Shown here piece by piece: positions 8,144 to 16,139 of a stretch of 64,000 bases of DNA. The notes under the pieces were generated by a model, which was not told the origin of the DNA, ran no database searches, and saw only the letters and a program-made list of their open reading frames with translations. The stretch spans positions 62,001 through 126,000 of the forward strand of contig JBPCNX010000047.1 in assembly GCA_051000815.1 (NCBI GenBank), written 5' to 3'. Within the stretch, counting starts at the first letter, position 1, and every line of letters begins with the position of its first letter. The stretch comes from PSRF01 sp051000815 (GTDB lineage Bacteria > Acidobacteriota > Blastocatellia > Pyrinomonadales > Pyrinomonadaceae). The translations under genes and the position numbers were made by a program.

Positions 8144-9850
8144 CTACTGGCGCAGAACCAGATGATCTTCCAGCACGAGTGCATCGAAACTCGCGCTCGT
8201 GAATGTCTTAATCGCATCCTGCGGGCGGCAAACAATCGGTTCCTGAATGTTGAATGAAGTGTTCAAGACCATCGGGCAGCCCGTCAGTTTTTCAAACTCT
8301 GTAATCAGAGACCAGTAACGTGGATTGGTCTTGCGACTTACTGTCTGCGGCCGCGCGGTGCCGTCTACATGTACCACCGCGGGAAAGCGTTCTCGTTGAT
8401 TTCCGCTGACGTGTAAGACGGTAATCATAAACGGATCATGATGCGGCCTGCCGAACATTTCAGCGCTCACTTCTTCTTTCATTGACGGAGCCAGCGGCCG
8501 AAACCATTCACGGAGTTTGACCTTCTTATTCAGCAGCTCGCGCATATCGCCGCGGCGCGGATCAGCGATGAAACTGCGGTTGCCGAGGGCCCGCGGCCCG
8601 AATTCCATGCGCCCCTGAAACCAGCCGATAATCGCGCCATCAGCCATCATCTGCGCCACGCGCGGCAGCATCTCTACATCCGGCAGAGTTTCAAATTTCA
8701 AACCTGCTTCATTGAGGGCGGTCCGGCATTCCTCTGAAGTGAAGCCCGGACCGTAATAGGCATGCTCCATTTTGAATTTACGCGGCTGCCCCAGCAGTTT
8801 GTGGTGAACCAGAAGAGCGGCGCCCAGGGAACATCCCGCATCACCGGCGGCCGGTTGCACAAAATAATTCCTGAAGGCCGACTCGGTCATGATTCGGCCA
8901 TTCATGACAGAATTGAATGCCACACCGCCGGCCATGCACAAGTTCTCTTCGCCGGTCTGTCCGTAGAGTCCGCGCAGCAGATGTAGCGCTGTGTCTTCCA
9001 AAACTTTCTGGGCGCTCGACGCGATGTTCCAGTGACGCTCCGTCAATTCCTCGTCGGGACGTCGCGGTGGCCCGAGCTCTCTGCTGATCTCTTCGCCAAA
9101 CTGGTAATGCTTCGCCAGATGATGGTCGAGCACTCGAATGTTGAGATGAAAATCGTGATTGCCGTTGACCGTCAGGACCTTCCGCGCCAGAAAATCGTAG
9201 TACTCAGGTTTACCGTAAGCTGCGAGTCCCATCACTTTCCACTCATCGCCGCCGAACATATCGAACCCGATAAAGTTGGTAACTGCCGAATAGAACTGCC
9301 CCAGCGAGTGAGGAAGCTTGATCCTTTTCAGGACCTTGATGTTTTTGTCTTCGCCCTGGGAGAAGAGCGTCGTTGTGTCTTCGCCGGTGCCGTCCCACGT
9401 CATGATCGCAGCCCGGTCGAAACCGGAAACATAGAACGCGCTGGCAGCATGGCATTGGTGATGCTCGAGAAAATGAAAACGAAAATTACCCGGACCAAAG
9501 TGTTTGCGAATCAACTGTGGATGCCGCAGCATTCCCAGGTAACTTTCGCCCACCTGCGCCACGCCCCGATCCACGCGGGCCTTGAACATGTCGCGTGAAA
9601 TAATCGCTGACTTCAAAGCCTGCAGCGCCTTGTGACGAAGCACCCAGGGCTTCCAGTAGAGTCCGACATGTGCCACGTCGGCGATCTTGATGCCTGCTTC
9701 CTCCAGGCAATACTGCATCGCATGGTAGGGAAAACCGCTGTGGTGCTTACGTCGCGAAAAGCGCTCCTCTTCCGCAGCTGCCACAATCTCGCCATCGTGA
9801 ATCAGCGTAGCGGCAGAGTCCCCAAGCGTCGTTAACCCCAGGATATACAT
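8144..9850 (-). CDS. NodU/CmcH-family carbamoyltransferase
   Basis: A 568-residue O-carbamoyltransferase that transfers carbamoyl from carbamoyl phosphate (via a carbamoyl-adenylate) to a hydroxyl, here most likely on a sugar of the polysaccharide. The N-terminal ASKHA-like domain starts MYILGLTTLGDSAATLIHDG, with EEERFSRRKHHSGFP and the metal/ligand region HHQCHAASAFY followed by TWDGTGEDTTT. The C-terminal YrdC-related part has GGVAFNSVMNGRI and EFGPRALGNRSFIADPR. Length is typical (about 570). Its ATG shares one base with the stop of the upstream methyltransferase (TAATG), a sign of translational coupling. A decayed copy of its first ~20 codons is found at 13,602-13,659. Confidence 0.9.
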   Translation of the reverse strand: MYILGLTTLGDSAATLIHDGEIVAAAEEERFSRRKHHSGFPYHAMQYCLEEAGIKIADVAHVGLYWKPWVLRHKALQALKSAIISRDMFKARVDRGVAQVGESYLGMLRHPQLIRKHFGPGNFRFHFLEHHQCHAASAFYVSGFDRAAIMTWDGTGEDTTTLFSQGEDKNIKVLKRIKLPHSLGQFYSAVTNFIGFDMFGGDEWKVMGLAAYGKPEYYDFLARKVLTVNGNHDFHLNIRVLDHHLAKHYQFGEEISRELGPPRRPDEELTERHWNIASSAQKVLEDTALHLLRGLYGQTGEENLCMAGGVAFNSVMNGRIMTESAFRNYFVQPAAGDAGCSLGAALLVHHKLLGQPRKFKMEHAYYGPGFTSEECRTALNEAGLKFETLPDVEMLPRVAQMMADGAIIGWFQGRMEFGPRALGNRSFIADPRRGDMRELLNKKVKLREWFRPLAPSMKEEVSAEMFGRPHHDPFMITVLHVSGNQRERFPAVVHVDGTARPQTVSRKTNPRYWSLITEFEKLTGCPMVLNTSFNIQEPIVCRPQDAIKTFTSASFDALVLEDHLVLRQ

Positions 9851-11022
9851 TAAGCACTTTCCTCTTGCATCATGCGCGCACTCGCAGTTTGCGACAAAGC
9901 CTTAGAAGGTCGCTGGCCGCCGGTGTCAAATCCGCCCGCCTGCTCCGCAGCACCGTCGCGTCCACAGACTCCAAAGCCGCGGCGTCCATCGTCGCAAGGC
10001 CAGACTTCGCTAAAGCCGGCAGCTTTGTACCAACCCAGCACTTCGTCAAATGAGTGGTAGTAAGCGTAAGGAGCCCCGAAGATATCCATCAAAGCAAGAG
10101 CGGCTTCGCGCCGGCTCAGTTTGGGATACTCACGAATGTTCAGGGCATTCACCGTTTTGCAGAAGCCAATAAACGGTAACGCCATCAGGTCAGCAATGCG
10201 GGCAAAGGCGGCCGGGGGAATTTTTGTCGAGACAGCTCGGATCGAGTTGACTATCGGTGTGACCCATTTCTCGTACTTGTACAGCCAAACATAGAAGGTG
10301 CCTCCCGGGCGCAGGAGCGGGCGCAGCGCGCGGAAGGTAGTCAGTGTATCCGGCGTATGATGCAGGACGCCGGCCGAATGAATGATGTCGAGGCTGTTTG
10401 GCGCCAGCGGCGGATGCTGTAAGTCAGCCTGCACGAAATGCACGCGCGCCGGATCAGCTCCGGCATGCAGCCGTCGATAGGCATAACCCTTCTCCAGTCC
10501 CGAACTCAGGTCCACGGCTATCACTTCGAGCCCCAACGCAGTGTAAGCGACCGACTGACTACCGTTGCCACAGCCGGCATCGAGCATGACTTTGCCGCGT
10601 AACTCTTCCCGCGGAATGTGCAGCGGTTCGAGAAAAAACCATTGCACTCGATCGGAAAGCTGCATGCCCCAGGTTTTGCCGCCAAGCTCGTGATAGTCCC
10701 ACTCGTGACTAAAGTTCTCCCTCGTCTGCTGATGATAGTTGACGGACTGCGTAGCGTTCACGCTTTCGACGAGTGGTCGCAAAGACTCAGGCGCCGGGTC
10801 GGGAGTCAGCTCTTGAATAGTTGGCCAATGTTCCTGAATAGAATCGGGCAGCAGGCGCGGAATTCCCCGCACAATCGGAAACCAATGCGAGCCTGCGGCG
10901 CAGTGGAGAACTCCGCTCGAGATCTCCCCGCCGTTCGCCTCACTCTCTGATTGCAACGGAATGACACTAAGCGGCGACTGGCAGGAAGGGCAGCGCAAAA
11001 ACTCGAGCAGTCTTAAATACAT
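9850..11022 (-). CDS. SAM-dependent methyltransferase with N-terminal zinc ribbon
   Basis: A 390-residue class I methyltransferase. Residues 1-55 form a Trm112-like ribbon (FLRCPSCQSPL...GVLHCAAGSHWFP...GIPRLLP). The Rossmann core begins at about 140 with VMLDAGCGNGSQS (motif I), then IAVDLSSG, and the post-motif HSAGVLHHTPDTLTTFRAL. The C-terminal region is of the type seen in sugar- and lipid-modifying enzymes of polysaccharide loci. The acceptor is not predictable. GAGAGG precedes the ATG. It is coupled to the carbamoyltransferase, suggesting that both decorate one residue. The 13.4-13.6 kb scar carries remnants of a paralogue. Confidence 0.85.
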   Translation of the reverse strand: MYLRLLEFLRCPSCQSPLSVIPLQSESEANGGEISSGVLHCAAGSHWFPIVRGIPRLLPDSIQEHWPTIQELTPDPAPESLRPLVESVNATQSVNYHQQTRENFSHEWDYHELGGKTWGMQLSDRVQWFFLEPLHIPREELRGKVMLDAGCGNGSQSVAYTALGLEVIAVDLSSGLEKGYAYRRLHAGADPARVHFVQADLQHPPLAPNSLDIIHSAGVLHHTPDTLTTFRALRPLLRPGGTFYVWLYKYEKWVTPIVNSIRAVSTKIPPAAFARIADLMALPFIGFCKTVNALNIREYPKLSRREAALALMDIFGAPYAYYHSFDEVLGWYKAAGFSEVWPCDDGRRGFGVCGRDGAAEQAGGFDTGGQRPSKALSQTASARMMQEESA

Positions 11023-11058
11023 CGGCCTCTCTTTTACCTGGTGGGGATCAGCTAATCG

Positions 11059-12171
11059 TCAGCGCACAAGCTGGCGCGATTCTAATTCCACGGTTGCCTG
11101 CGCCACACGGTCCGTTGCGCTTTGCTCTCTGACCCAGCCGAGGAGTTCTGGAATGCCCTGTTCCAGTGAAACCTTTGGCTCGTATCCGAGCAGTTTACGT
11201 GCGCGTGAGATATCAGCGAAGCAGTGACGGATGTCGCCTTCGCGATACTTGCCCACCACTTCCGGCTGCAAATCCTTGCCGAGTCCCTCAGTAAGCAGCT
11301 TCGCAACCTGTCGTACGGAGGTCGCACGTCCGGTGCCTACGTTTATCGACTGGTAGTCGGCAGTGTCTTTTTCGAGCGCCAGCAGATTCGCCTGCACAAT
11401 GTCGCTGACATGGATGAAGTCACGCGTTTGTTCACCGTCTTCGAAGATCATGGGAGACTGGTCCTGGAGCAAGCGCGACGAAAAAATTGCGCAAATGCCG
11501 GTGTAAGGATTCGAGAGCGCCTGGCGCGTTCCGTACACGTTAAAGTAGCGGAGCGCCACCGTAGGGATTCCGTAGGCTCGCCCGACAACTAAACAGAACT
11601 GTTCCTGATCCTGTTTTGTGATTGCATAAACCGACGTGGGGAACAAGGGTTTGTCTTCATTAGTCGGCAGCGGTTTCAACTGCGACGTGCAAGTGGGACA
11701 GGAAAACTCCCATCGACGAGCCAACAATTGCGACGTATCGCGGAGATGGGGATGTTTGACGCCGCAACTCGAACATTCGTACGCTCCTTCGCCGTAGATC
11801 GACATGGAAGAAGCGACAATCAGTTTACGGATCTGTGTTCGTCGTTCGCTTAAAGCTTCGAGGAGAACGGCCGTCCCAAGATCGTTGGCGCGCACATACT
11901 TCTGAATCTCATACATCGATTGGCCGACACCCACTTCCGCTGCCTCATGATAGACGGCTTCGACGCCGTCGAGCGCGCGTGTCAGCACTTCGCGGTCACA
12001 AACATCGCCGCGCATGAATTCAGCCTGCGGATTAAGGTGCTGAGGTTCGTCAGCCTCATGCACCTGCGATACGAGCGCATCGAGCACACGTACGCGATGA
12101 CCTCGCTCAATCAATGCGTCAACCAGGTGAGAACCGATAAAGCCGGCGCCTCCGGTTACCAGAATGTTCAT
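11059..12171 (-). CDS. NAD-dependent sugar epimerase with zinc-ribbon insertion (dTDP-L-rhamnose 4-epimerase-like)
   Basis: A 370-residue extended SDR. The NAD site is GGAGFIGSHL at the N-terminus and the catalytic pair is in VYAITK (Tyr-x3-Lys). Between the Ser region (ASSMSIYGEG) and the Tyr lies an extra segment with paired cysteines (CSSCGVKHPHLR... and CPTC), a small metal-binding insert. That insert is a feature I associate with dTDP-L-rhamnose 4-epimerases (WbiB-type); this would make a 6-deoxy-L-talose donor. UDP-glucose 4-epimerase is the alternative. Its ATG overlaps the TGA of the upstream glycosyltransferase by four bases (ATGA). Confidence 0.75.
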   Translation of the reverse strand: MNILVTGGAGFIGSHLVDALIERGHRVRVLDALVSQVHEADEPQHLNPQAEFMRGDVCDREVLTRALDGVEAVYHEAAEVGVGQSMYEIQKYVRANDLGTAVLLEALSERRTQIRKLIVASSMSIYGEGAYECSSCGVKHPHLRDTSQLLARRWEFSCPTCTSQLKPLPTNEDKPLFPTSVYAITKQDQEQFCLVVGRAYGIPTVALRYFNVYGTRQALSNPYTGICAIFSSRLLQDQSPMIFEDGEQTRDFIHVSDIVQANLLALEKDTADYQSINVGTGRATSVRQVAKLLTEGLGKDLQPEVVGKYREGDIRHCFADISRARKLLGYEPKVSLEQGIPELLGWVREQSATDRVAQATVELESRQLVR

Positions 12172-13313
12172 ATTCCCTGGACGTCCTTTCTGCCAAAGCT
12201 CTTCTTTTGCGCTTCGACAGACTCGTTCTGCCGCGCACCCGCCTCAGCAACCACTGAGCGCAGGATTTCATAAACACGCGGAGCCTGCACGGCGGCTGAG
12301 TATTTTGCTTCCACCGTCTCGCGTCCTGCTGCGCCGAGGCGAGCGCGCAGCTTTGCGTCGTGAAGTAACTGCGACAACTTCGTCACCCATTCATCTTCCG
12401 TGGCCGCGAGAAAGCCATTGACCGAGTCCTGAATAATTTCCGAGTTAACACCTACGGGCGAGCAGACAGTGGGAATGCCCAGCGCCATGTACTGCAATGC
12501 TTTTAAGCCGCACTTGCCCCGGCTCCAGGCCTCGTCCGGCAAGGGCATGATCCCGATATCAATCTGGCGAAGATCAGACACCTCTGTCGCCGACCGCCAC
12601 GGCAAAGCTTCCACGTCAACGCCGTCGATTTTGTACACCGATGTGCCGATTACCAGCAGGCGAAAGTTTTCCTTCTGGGCCAGACGCCGTAGAGCTCTAG
12701 CCAACGAGTCGAGGTGTTGCACGGTACTGAAGCTTCCGCTCCAACCAATCACCGGAACGCTGTTGTCCTTGCGGGGCACCACTTCATATTTTTCAGTGTC
12801 GATCGTCGTCGGCACGATCGAAACATTATCATTCGTTTGACGCGCGTAATCGGCAAGATAAGGATTACCGGCGATAACATGAGTTGCGAGCCGGCAAATA
12901 GTTTTCGTTTTCGCGGGAAACTTTAAATAACTCAAATACCCATTCGAAGGGCTCACATAAGGGACAAAAACGGCGTCATCAAAATCGAAAATCAGCGGCA
13001 CGCCCGAACGGTGGCCAAGGCGTTCAAAAATTGGAGGTCCGAAAAGCGCAGCTTCACGAAAAACATAGACAGCGTCGTAATTGCGAAGCTTGCGCAGAAG
13101 AGATGCGCGACGGCCCACAGCTCTCGCAATCAAACGCATCTTCCTGGTTACTTTTCCAGGCTTGTGGGGAGTTGCGCTGAGCTCGGGATCCTCAAAAGGC
13201 TCATACGTAATCTCAACACCGAGATTGCGCAGATAAGGCTCCCACTGTTCGAGACGGAAGCGCTGTCCGGGCGACGTGTCGTAAACGCTGGGGACAATTG
13301 CAAGCAGCCGCAT
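12168..13313 (-). CDS. Glycosyltransferase, GT4-like (copy 1)
   Basis: About 381 residues starting MRLLAIVPSVYDTSPGQRFR. I prefer this ATG to an upstream in-frame start that would add 25 residues without homology to the paralogue. The GT-B fold is indicated by the C-terminal donor-binding region: VIGWSGSFSTVQHLD, IDIGIMPLPDEAWSRGKCGLKALQYMALGIPTVCSPVG, and E-rich NGFLAATEDEWV. It transfers an unknown sugar in polysaccharide assembly in the cytoplasm. It is a paralogue of the gene at 13,887-14,972: both share VPVIGW.G(S/T)(H/F)ST and GK(C/S)G(L/F)KA(L/V)QYMA. Its end overlaps the epimerase start by four bases. Confidence 0.85.
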   Translation of the reverse strand: MRLLAIVPSVYDTSPGQRFRLEQWEPYLRNLGVEITYEPFEDPELSATPHKPGKVTRKMRLIARAVGRRASLLRKLRNYDAVYVFREAALFGPPIFERLGHRSGVPLIFDFDDAVFVPYVSPSNGYLSYLKFPAKTKTICRLATHVIAGNPYLADYARQTNDNVSIVPTTIDTEKYEVVPRKDNSVPVIGWSGSFSTVQHLDSLARALRRLAQKENFRLLVIGTSVYKIDGVDVEALPWRSATEVSDLRQIDIGIMPLPDEAWSRGKCGLKALQYMALGIPTVCSPVGVNSEIIQDSVNGFLAATEDEWVTKLSQLLHDAKLRARLGAAGRETVEAKYSAAVQAPRVYEILRSVVAEAGARQNESVEAQKKSFGRKDVQGI

Positions 13314-13385
13314 GTTCAGAGTCGGATTACATCCCAGGCTATTGAAAGGGTTGTGTTTGACAGTGCAGTATAACAGCAGGCAGCG

Positions 13386-13660
13386 CACAATTCAGTAACC
13401 CTTTCAATATTTCTTCACTTCCGGCAACGCTGCTCAACTCCAGCGCGCCCAGATTTAAGTCTCCGCCGCAATCCGGGCAGCGCAGAAATTTCAACAGCCG
13501 TCTGTCGACATGATTTCTCCTAGAAGTATCTTTGATGACTGAGAATTCCGTCTGGTGTCGCCGATAATCCCGCAGACGCCAAAGCCGCGTCTCCCGGCGT
13601 GCCGCATGGATAGGCGTGGCAGCGGAATTTTCGAGCGTTGTTAAGCCAGGTATGTACACA
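13386..13660 (-). pseudogene. Scar of a second methyltransferase/carbamoyltransferase pair
   Basis: Reading the minus strand, three fragments follow each other. First (13,659-13,602) VYIPGLTTLENSAATPIHA matches the start of the carbamoyltransferase (MYILGLTTLGDSAATLIHD). Then (13,592-13,561), in another frame, RRGFGVCG matches the C-terminal DDGRRGFGVCGRDG of the 9,850-11,022 methyltransferase. Last (13,511-13,386) RRLLKFLRCPDCGGDL ... GLLNCA matches the zinc-ribbon start of the same methyltransferase (RLLEFLRCPSCQSPL ... GVLHCA). No fragment is a full domain and frames change between them, so this is debris left by duplication and deletion, lying between the two GT4 paralogues. Confidence 0.75.
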
Positions 13661-13833
13661 AAATCCCCCCCCAAACGAAACAAGTAAAATATCACAACCC
13701 TAAGGGCCGGCGCATCGCACAAAACCAATTCGGTCGCGTCAAAAATATGACAATACCAACCATTCAGAGCGAGGCCATCACTACCTCAAATGTGGCGGGC
13801 GGCCCTCCGTGGGCACGCCGTCAGGATACGGAC

Positions 13834-13868
13834 GGTCTGTGGTCGGAGGTTCAGAGTTCAAACTTTGG
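13834..13868. repeat. Short dispersed-type repeat (GGTCTGTGGTCGG...)
   Basis: A low-complexity string of GGTC/TTTGG words (GGTCTGTGGTCGGAGGTTC then AGAGTTCAAACTTTGG) fills the gap just after the stop of the GT4 gene at 13,887. It resembles the CAAAGACC-type elements at 37.6, 39.1 and 46.4 kb in composition. No gene is supported between 13,661 and 13,886. Confidence 0.4.
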
Positions 13869-13886
13869 CTATCTAACGTCACGATT

Positions 13887-14972
13887 TCAAGTGCGCATCG
13901 CTTCATGAAACACGTCTGCCAGTTTCTGCGCTTGCGCCGCGACGGTATAGCGCTCAACTGCATGACGGCGGCCGGCTGCTCCCAAGCGTCGTCGCAGGTG
14001 TTCGTCCGTGAGTAACTGCGACAAAGCCGCGTACCATTCATCCTCTGTTTGCGCCAGGAGATGTGTGACGAGTGGTTCGCCGATCTCGGCGCACGCGCCC
14101 ACCGGCGTGGTAACGAAAGGCACACCCACAGCCATGTACTGCACCGCCTTGAAACCCGATTTACCAACAGACCAGTCGTCTTCAACGATCGGATAAAGGC
14201 CAATATCGAACGACTGAAAATCCGCGATCTCGCGATCCAGCCTCCAAGCGAGGTTTTCAATCTCGACGCCTGGGATCATGATCTGCTCTCGTCCCGCGCC
14301 TATGACTTTCAACCGAAACCGATGCGTGCGCGCCAAACGCTGCAGCACGGGAAAGATCGAAGCCAGATATTGATAAGTGGAGTGCGTGCCGACCCAGCCG
14401 ATGACTGGAACATCTTCCGTCCGGGGTTCGGCGCGCGGACTAAACTGATCAGTGTCGACCACGGTCGGGATAATCACGGCCTGCTTGCCCTGTGACGTGA
14501 CATACTCGGCAATTGAGCGGTTGCCGCAGGTCACGATCTTTGCCCAGCCAATCAGATCATCCGTCTTGCTAAACCACTTGAGCGAGCTCCCCAGTCGCCC
14601 ATAAGTGGGGCTGAGGTAAGCTACGTAAGTCGCGTCATCGAGATCGAGCACCATGGGACAGCGCCCCATGCGCATCGCCAACCACTCCACAAGCGGCGGC
14701 CCGATGATCATCGCTTCGCGCTGGACAAATAACACGTCGGCATGCTGCGCTCGCCAGACTTCCCCAAGGCGATGGAGCGAGGCACGCATCAAGCCGAGCG
14801 TGGTGCGCGGCCACTCTGAGCGACTGTACAGCGAGGCAGTCAACCTTGAATCCAGAAACGGCCTGATCTCCAGACTGATCCCGCGTTCGGCCAGCGGTGC
14901 TACAAACTGGGTGAGACGATAACGCGTCGAAGCCATCTCAACCGGATATGAGGCTAATGCCAAAACCTTCAT
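13887..14972 (-). CDS. Glycosyltransferase, GT4-like (copy 2)
   Basis: 361 residues, GT-B fold. The N-terminus MKVLALASYPVEMASTRYRL has the acceptor-side pattern; FVQREAMIIGPPLVEWLA and DLDDATYV match the paralogue's FREAALFGPPIFERL and DFDDAVFV. The donor-side half has VPVIGWVGTHSTYQYL, FDIGLYPIVEDDWSVGKSGFKAVQYMAVGVPFVTTPVG and EDEWYAAL. It is a clear paralogue of the 12,168-13,313 gene, which lies directly beyond the scar, so a tandem duplication is likely. Donor and acceptor sugars cannot be read from sequence. Confidence 0.85.
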   Translation of the reverse strand: MKVLALASYPVEMASTRYRLTQFVAPLAERGISLEIRPFLDSRLTASLYSRSEWPRTTLGLMRASLHRLGEVWRAQHADVLFVQREAMIIGPPLVEWLAMRMGRCPMVLDLDDATYVAYLSPTYGRLGSSLKWFSKTDDLIGWAKIVTCGNRSIAEYVTSQGKQAVIIPTVVDTDQFSPRAEPRTEDVPVIGWVGTHSTYQYLASIFPVLQRLARTHRFRLKVIGAGREQIMIPGVEIENLAWRLDREIADFQSFDIGLYPIVEDDWSVGKSGFKAVQYMAVGVPFVTTPVGACAEIGEPLVTHLLAQTEDEWYAALSQLLTDEHLRRRLGAAGRRHAVERYTVAAQAQKLADVFHEAMRT

Positions 14973-15119
14973 AGACTTTTAAGACAAAAAGGGAGAAAGA
15001 GAGAAAGCAAGCTGGAAAAACCAGAGGTGTTTGAACGGCATGTCCCTGGGACGCTGGCACACTGATCACTTGAATTCGGAGCGAGCTTTGGCGAGTCATC
15101 TACATTTTTGGTTCGTCGC

Positions 15120-16034
15120 CTACTTCCGCACTGCCCAACATGTAATCCCGTCTCCCATTCCGACCAACGCTCCGACGGACTGAACAACGCTAAGCCCCAG
15201 TCGTTCTATTTTTTGCCCAATCGTTGCCCCCTCAGGTAAAGCATTATTCCATTTCGGCACATTAAGGGTATGGATGTCGAAGCCGACAGAAGAGAGCGTA
15301 TTCCGTAAACTGGTGGGAGAAAAGCCGACAACGTGAAACGGAGAGAATGTGGGACTTAGGTTGATGGCCCAGTTCCTACCACGCGCCCGCATGTACAAGT
15401 TACCGATACGCATAGTCAGAGATGATTCATTAGGAACGTCGATGAAAAGAAGACCACCCGGTCGCAGCGCATTTTTGATCCTTCCCAATGTTTCCATGGG
15501 ATCATAAAGGTGTTCAAGAATGGCGGCCAGGAGTACAACGTCATAAGTCTGTTCTAAAGATTTGCAATGTTCAATGGAGCTATATTCGACCTCGACACCA
15601 TGAGATCTGGCAACGCGAGTAAAGTCTTCGGTCATTTCAACGCCGTAAGCTGACCATCCCCGATTTAGTGCGCCCTTCAGAAATTCTCCCCGCCCACACC
15701 CCAGTTCCAGCATCCTTCCGGGCTTCCCCAGAACTTTTTCCGCAAATACGGCGATCCGCTCTCCCTGTAATATTTTTTGGTCTGAGTCATGAAGTTGAAA
15801 ATACTCTTCTGCCGATTCTTTTGCGTAGGGGTTAGATTTCGGGATTAGAGTCGGTTGTGTATAAATCACCTTGCAATCTTTGCATCGGACAACATTCGTC
15901 TCTACGCCCTTACCTTCGTGGTGGGCACGCCCGCCTCTTGCGCCAAGTGTTCTAGCTACTCCGGAACCACAGATCGGACAGGGGCGATCCTCTGCAGTCC
16001 ACTGCGTGCCATCGGATGATTTCAGAACATTCAT
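15120..16034 (-). CDS. SAM-dependent methyltransferase with Cys4 N-terminus
   Basis: 304 residues. An N-terminal knuckle pair (CPICGSGVARTLG ... VVRCKDCKVIYTQP) is followed by a class I methyltransferase: motif I MLELGCGRGEFL, acidic loop GVEMTED, and LLAAILEHLYDPMETLGRI then ALRPGGLLFIDVPNE. This is the Methyltransf_23 pattern usual for O-methylation of sugars in polysaccharide loci. A 147-base gap separates it from the downstream GT4 and 105 bases from the upstream GT4, all on the same strand. Neither gap shows another gene. Confidence 0.85.
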   Translation of the reverse strand: MNVLKSSDGTQWTAEDRPCPICGSGVARTLGARGGRAHHEGKGVETNVVRCKDCKVIYTQPTLIPKSNPYAKESAEEYFQLHDSDQKILQGERIAVFAEKVLGKPGRMLELGCGRGEFLKGALNRGWSAYGVEMTEDFTRVARSHGVEVEYSSIEHCKSLEQTYDVVLLAAILEHLYDPMETLGRIKNALRPGGLLFIDVPNESSLTMRIGNLYMRARGRNWAINLSPTFSPFHVVGFSPTSLRNTLSSVGFDIHTLNVPKWNNALPEGATIGQKIERLGLSVVQSVGALVGMGDGITCWAVRK

Positions 16035-16139
16035 CTTTTCACGTCCGGTCTTTTTTCTAGTGAAACGTTCTCAACCCGCACTGCTATCCCTGCTAAGATC
16101 AAAGCGACGCGGTGAAAGCGAAGGCATTCAAGAGTTGCT

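Noticed and set aside
13314..13388. 25-residue N-terminal extension for the GT4 gene at 12,168.
   Set aside because: Not matched by the paralogue and falls in the scar; the ATG at 13,313 begins the conserved part.
13781..14260. 159-codon minus-strand open frame overlapping the second GT4 gene.
   Set aside because: It overlaps the well-supported GT4 frame on the same strand and is its out-of-frame shadow.
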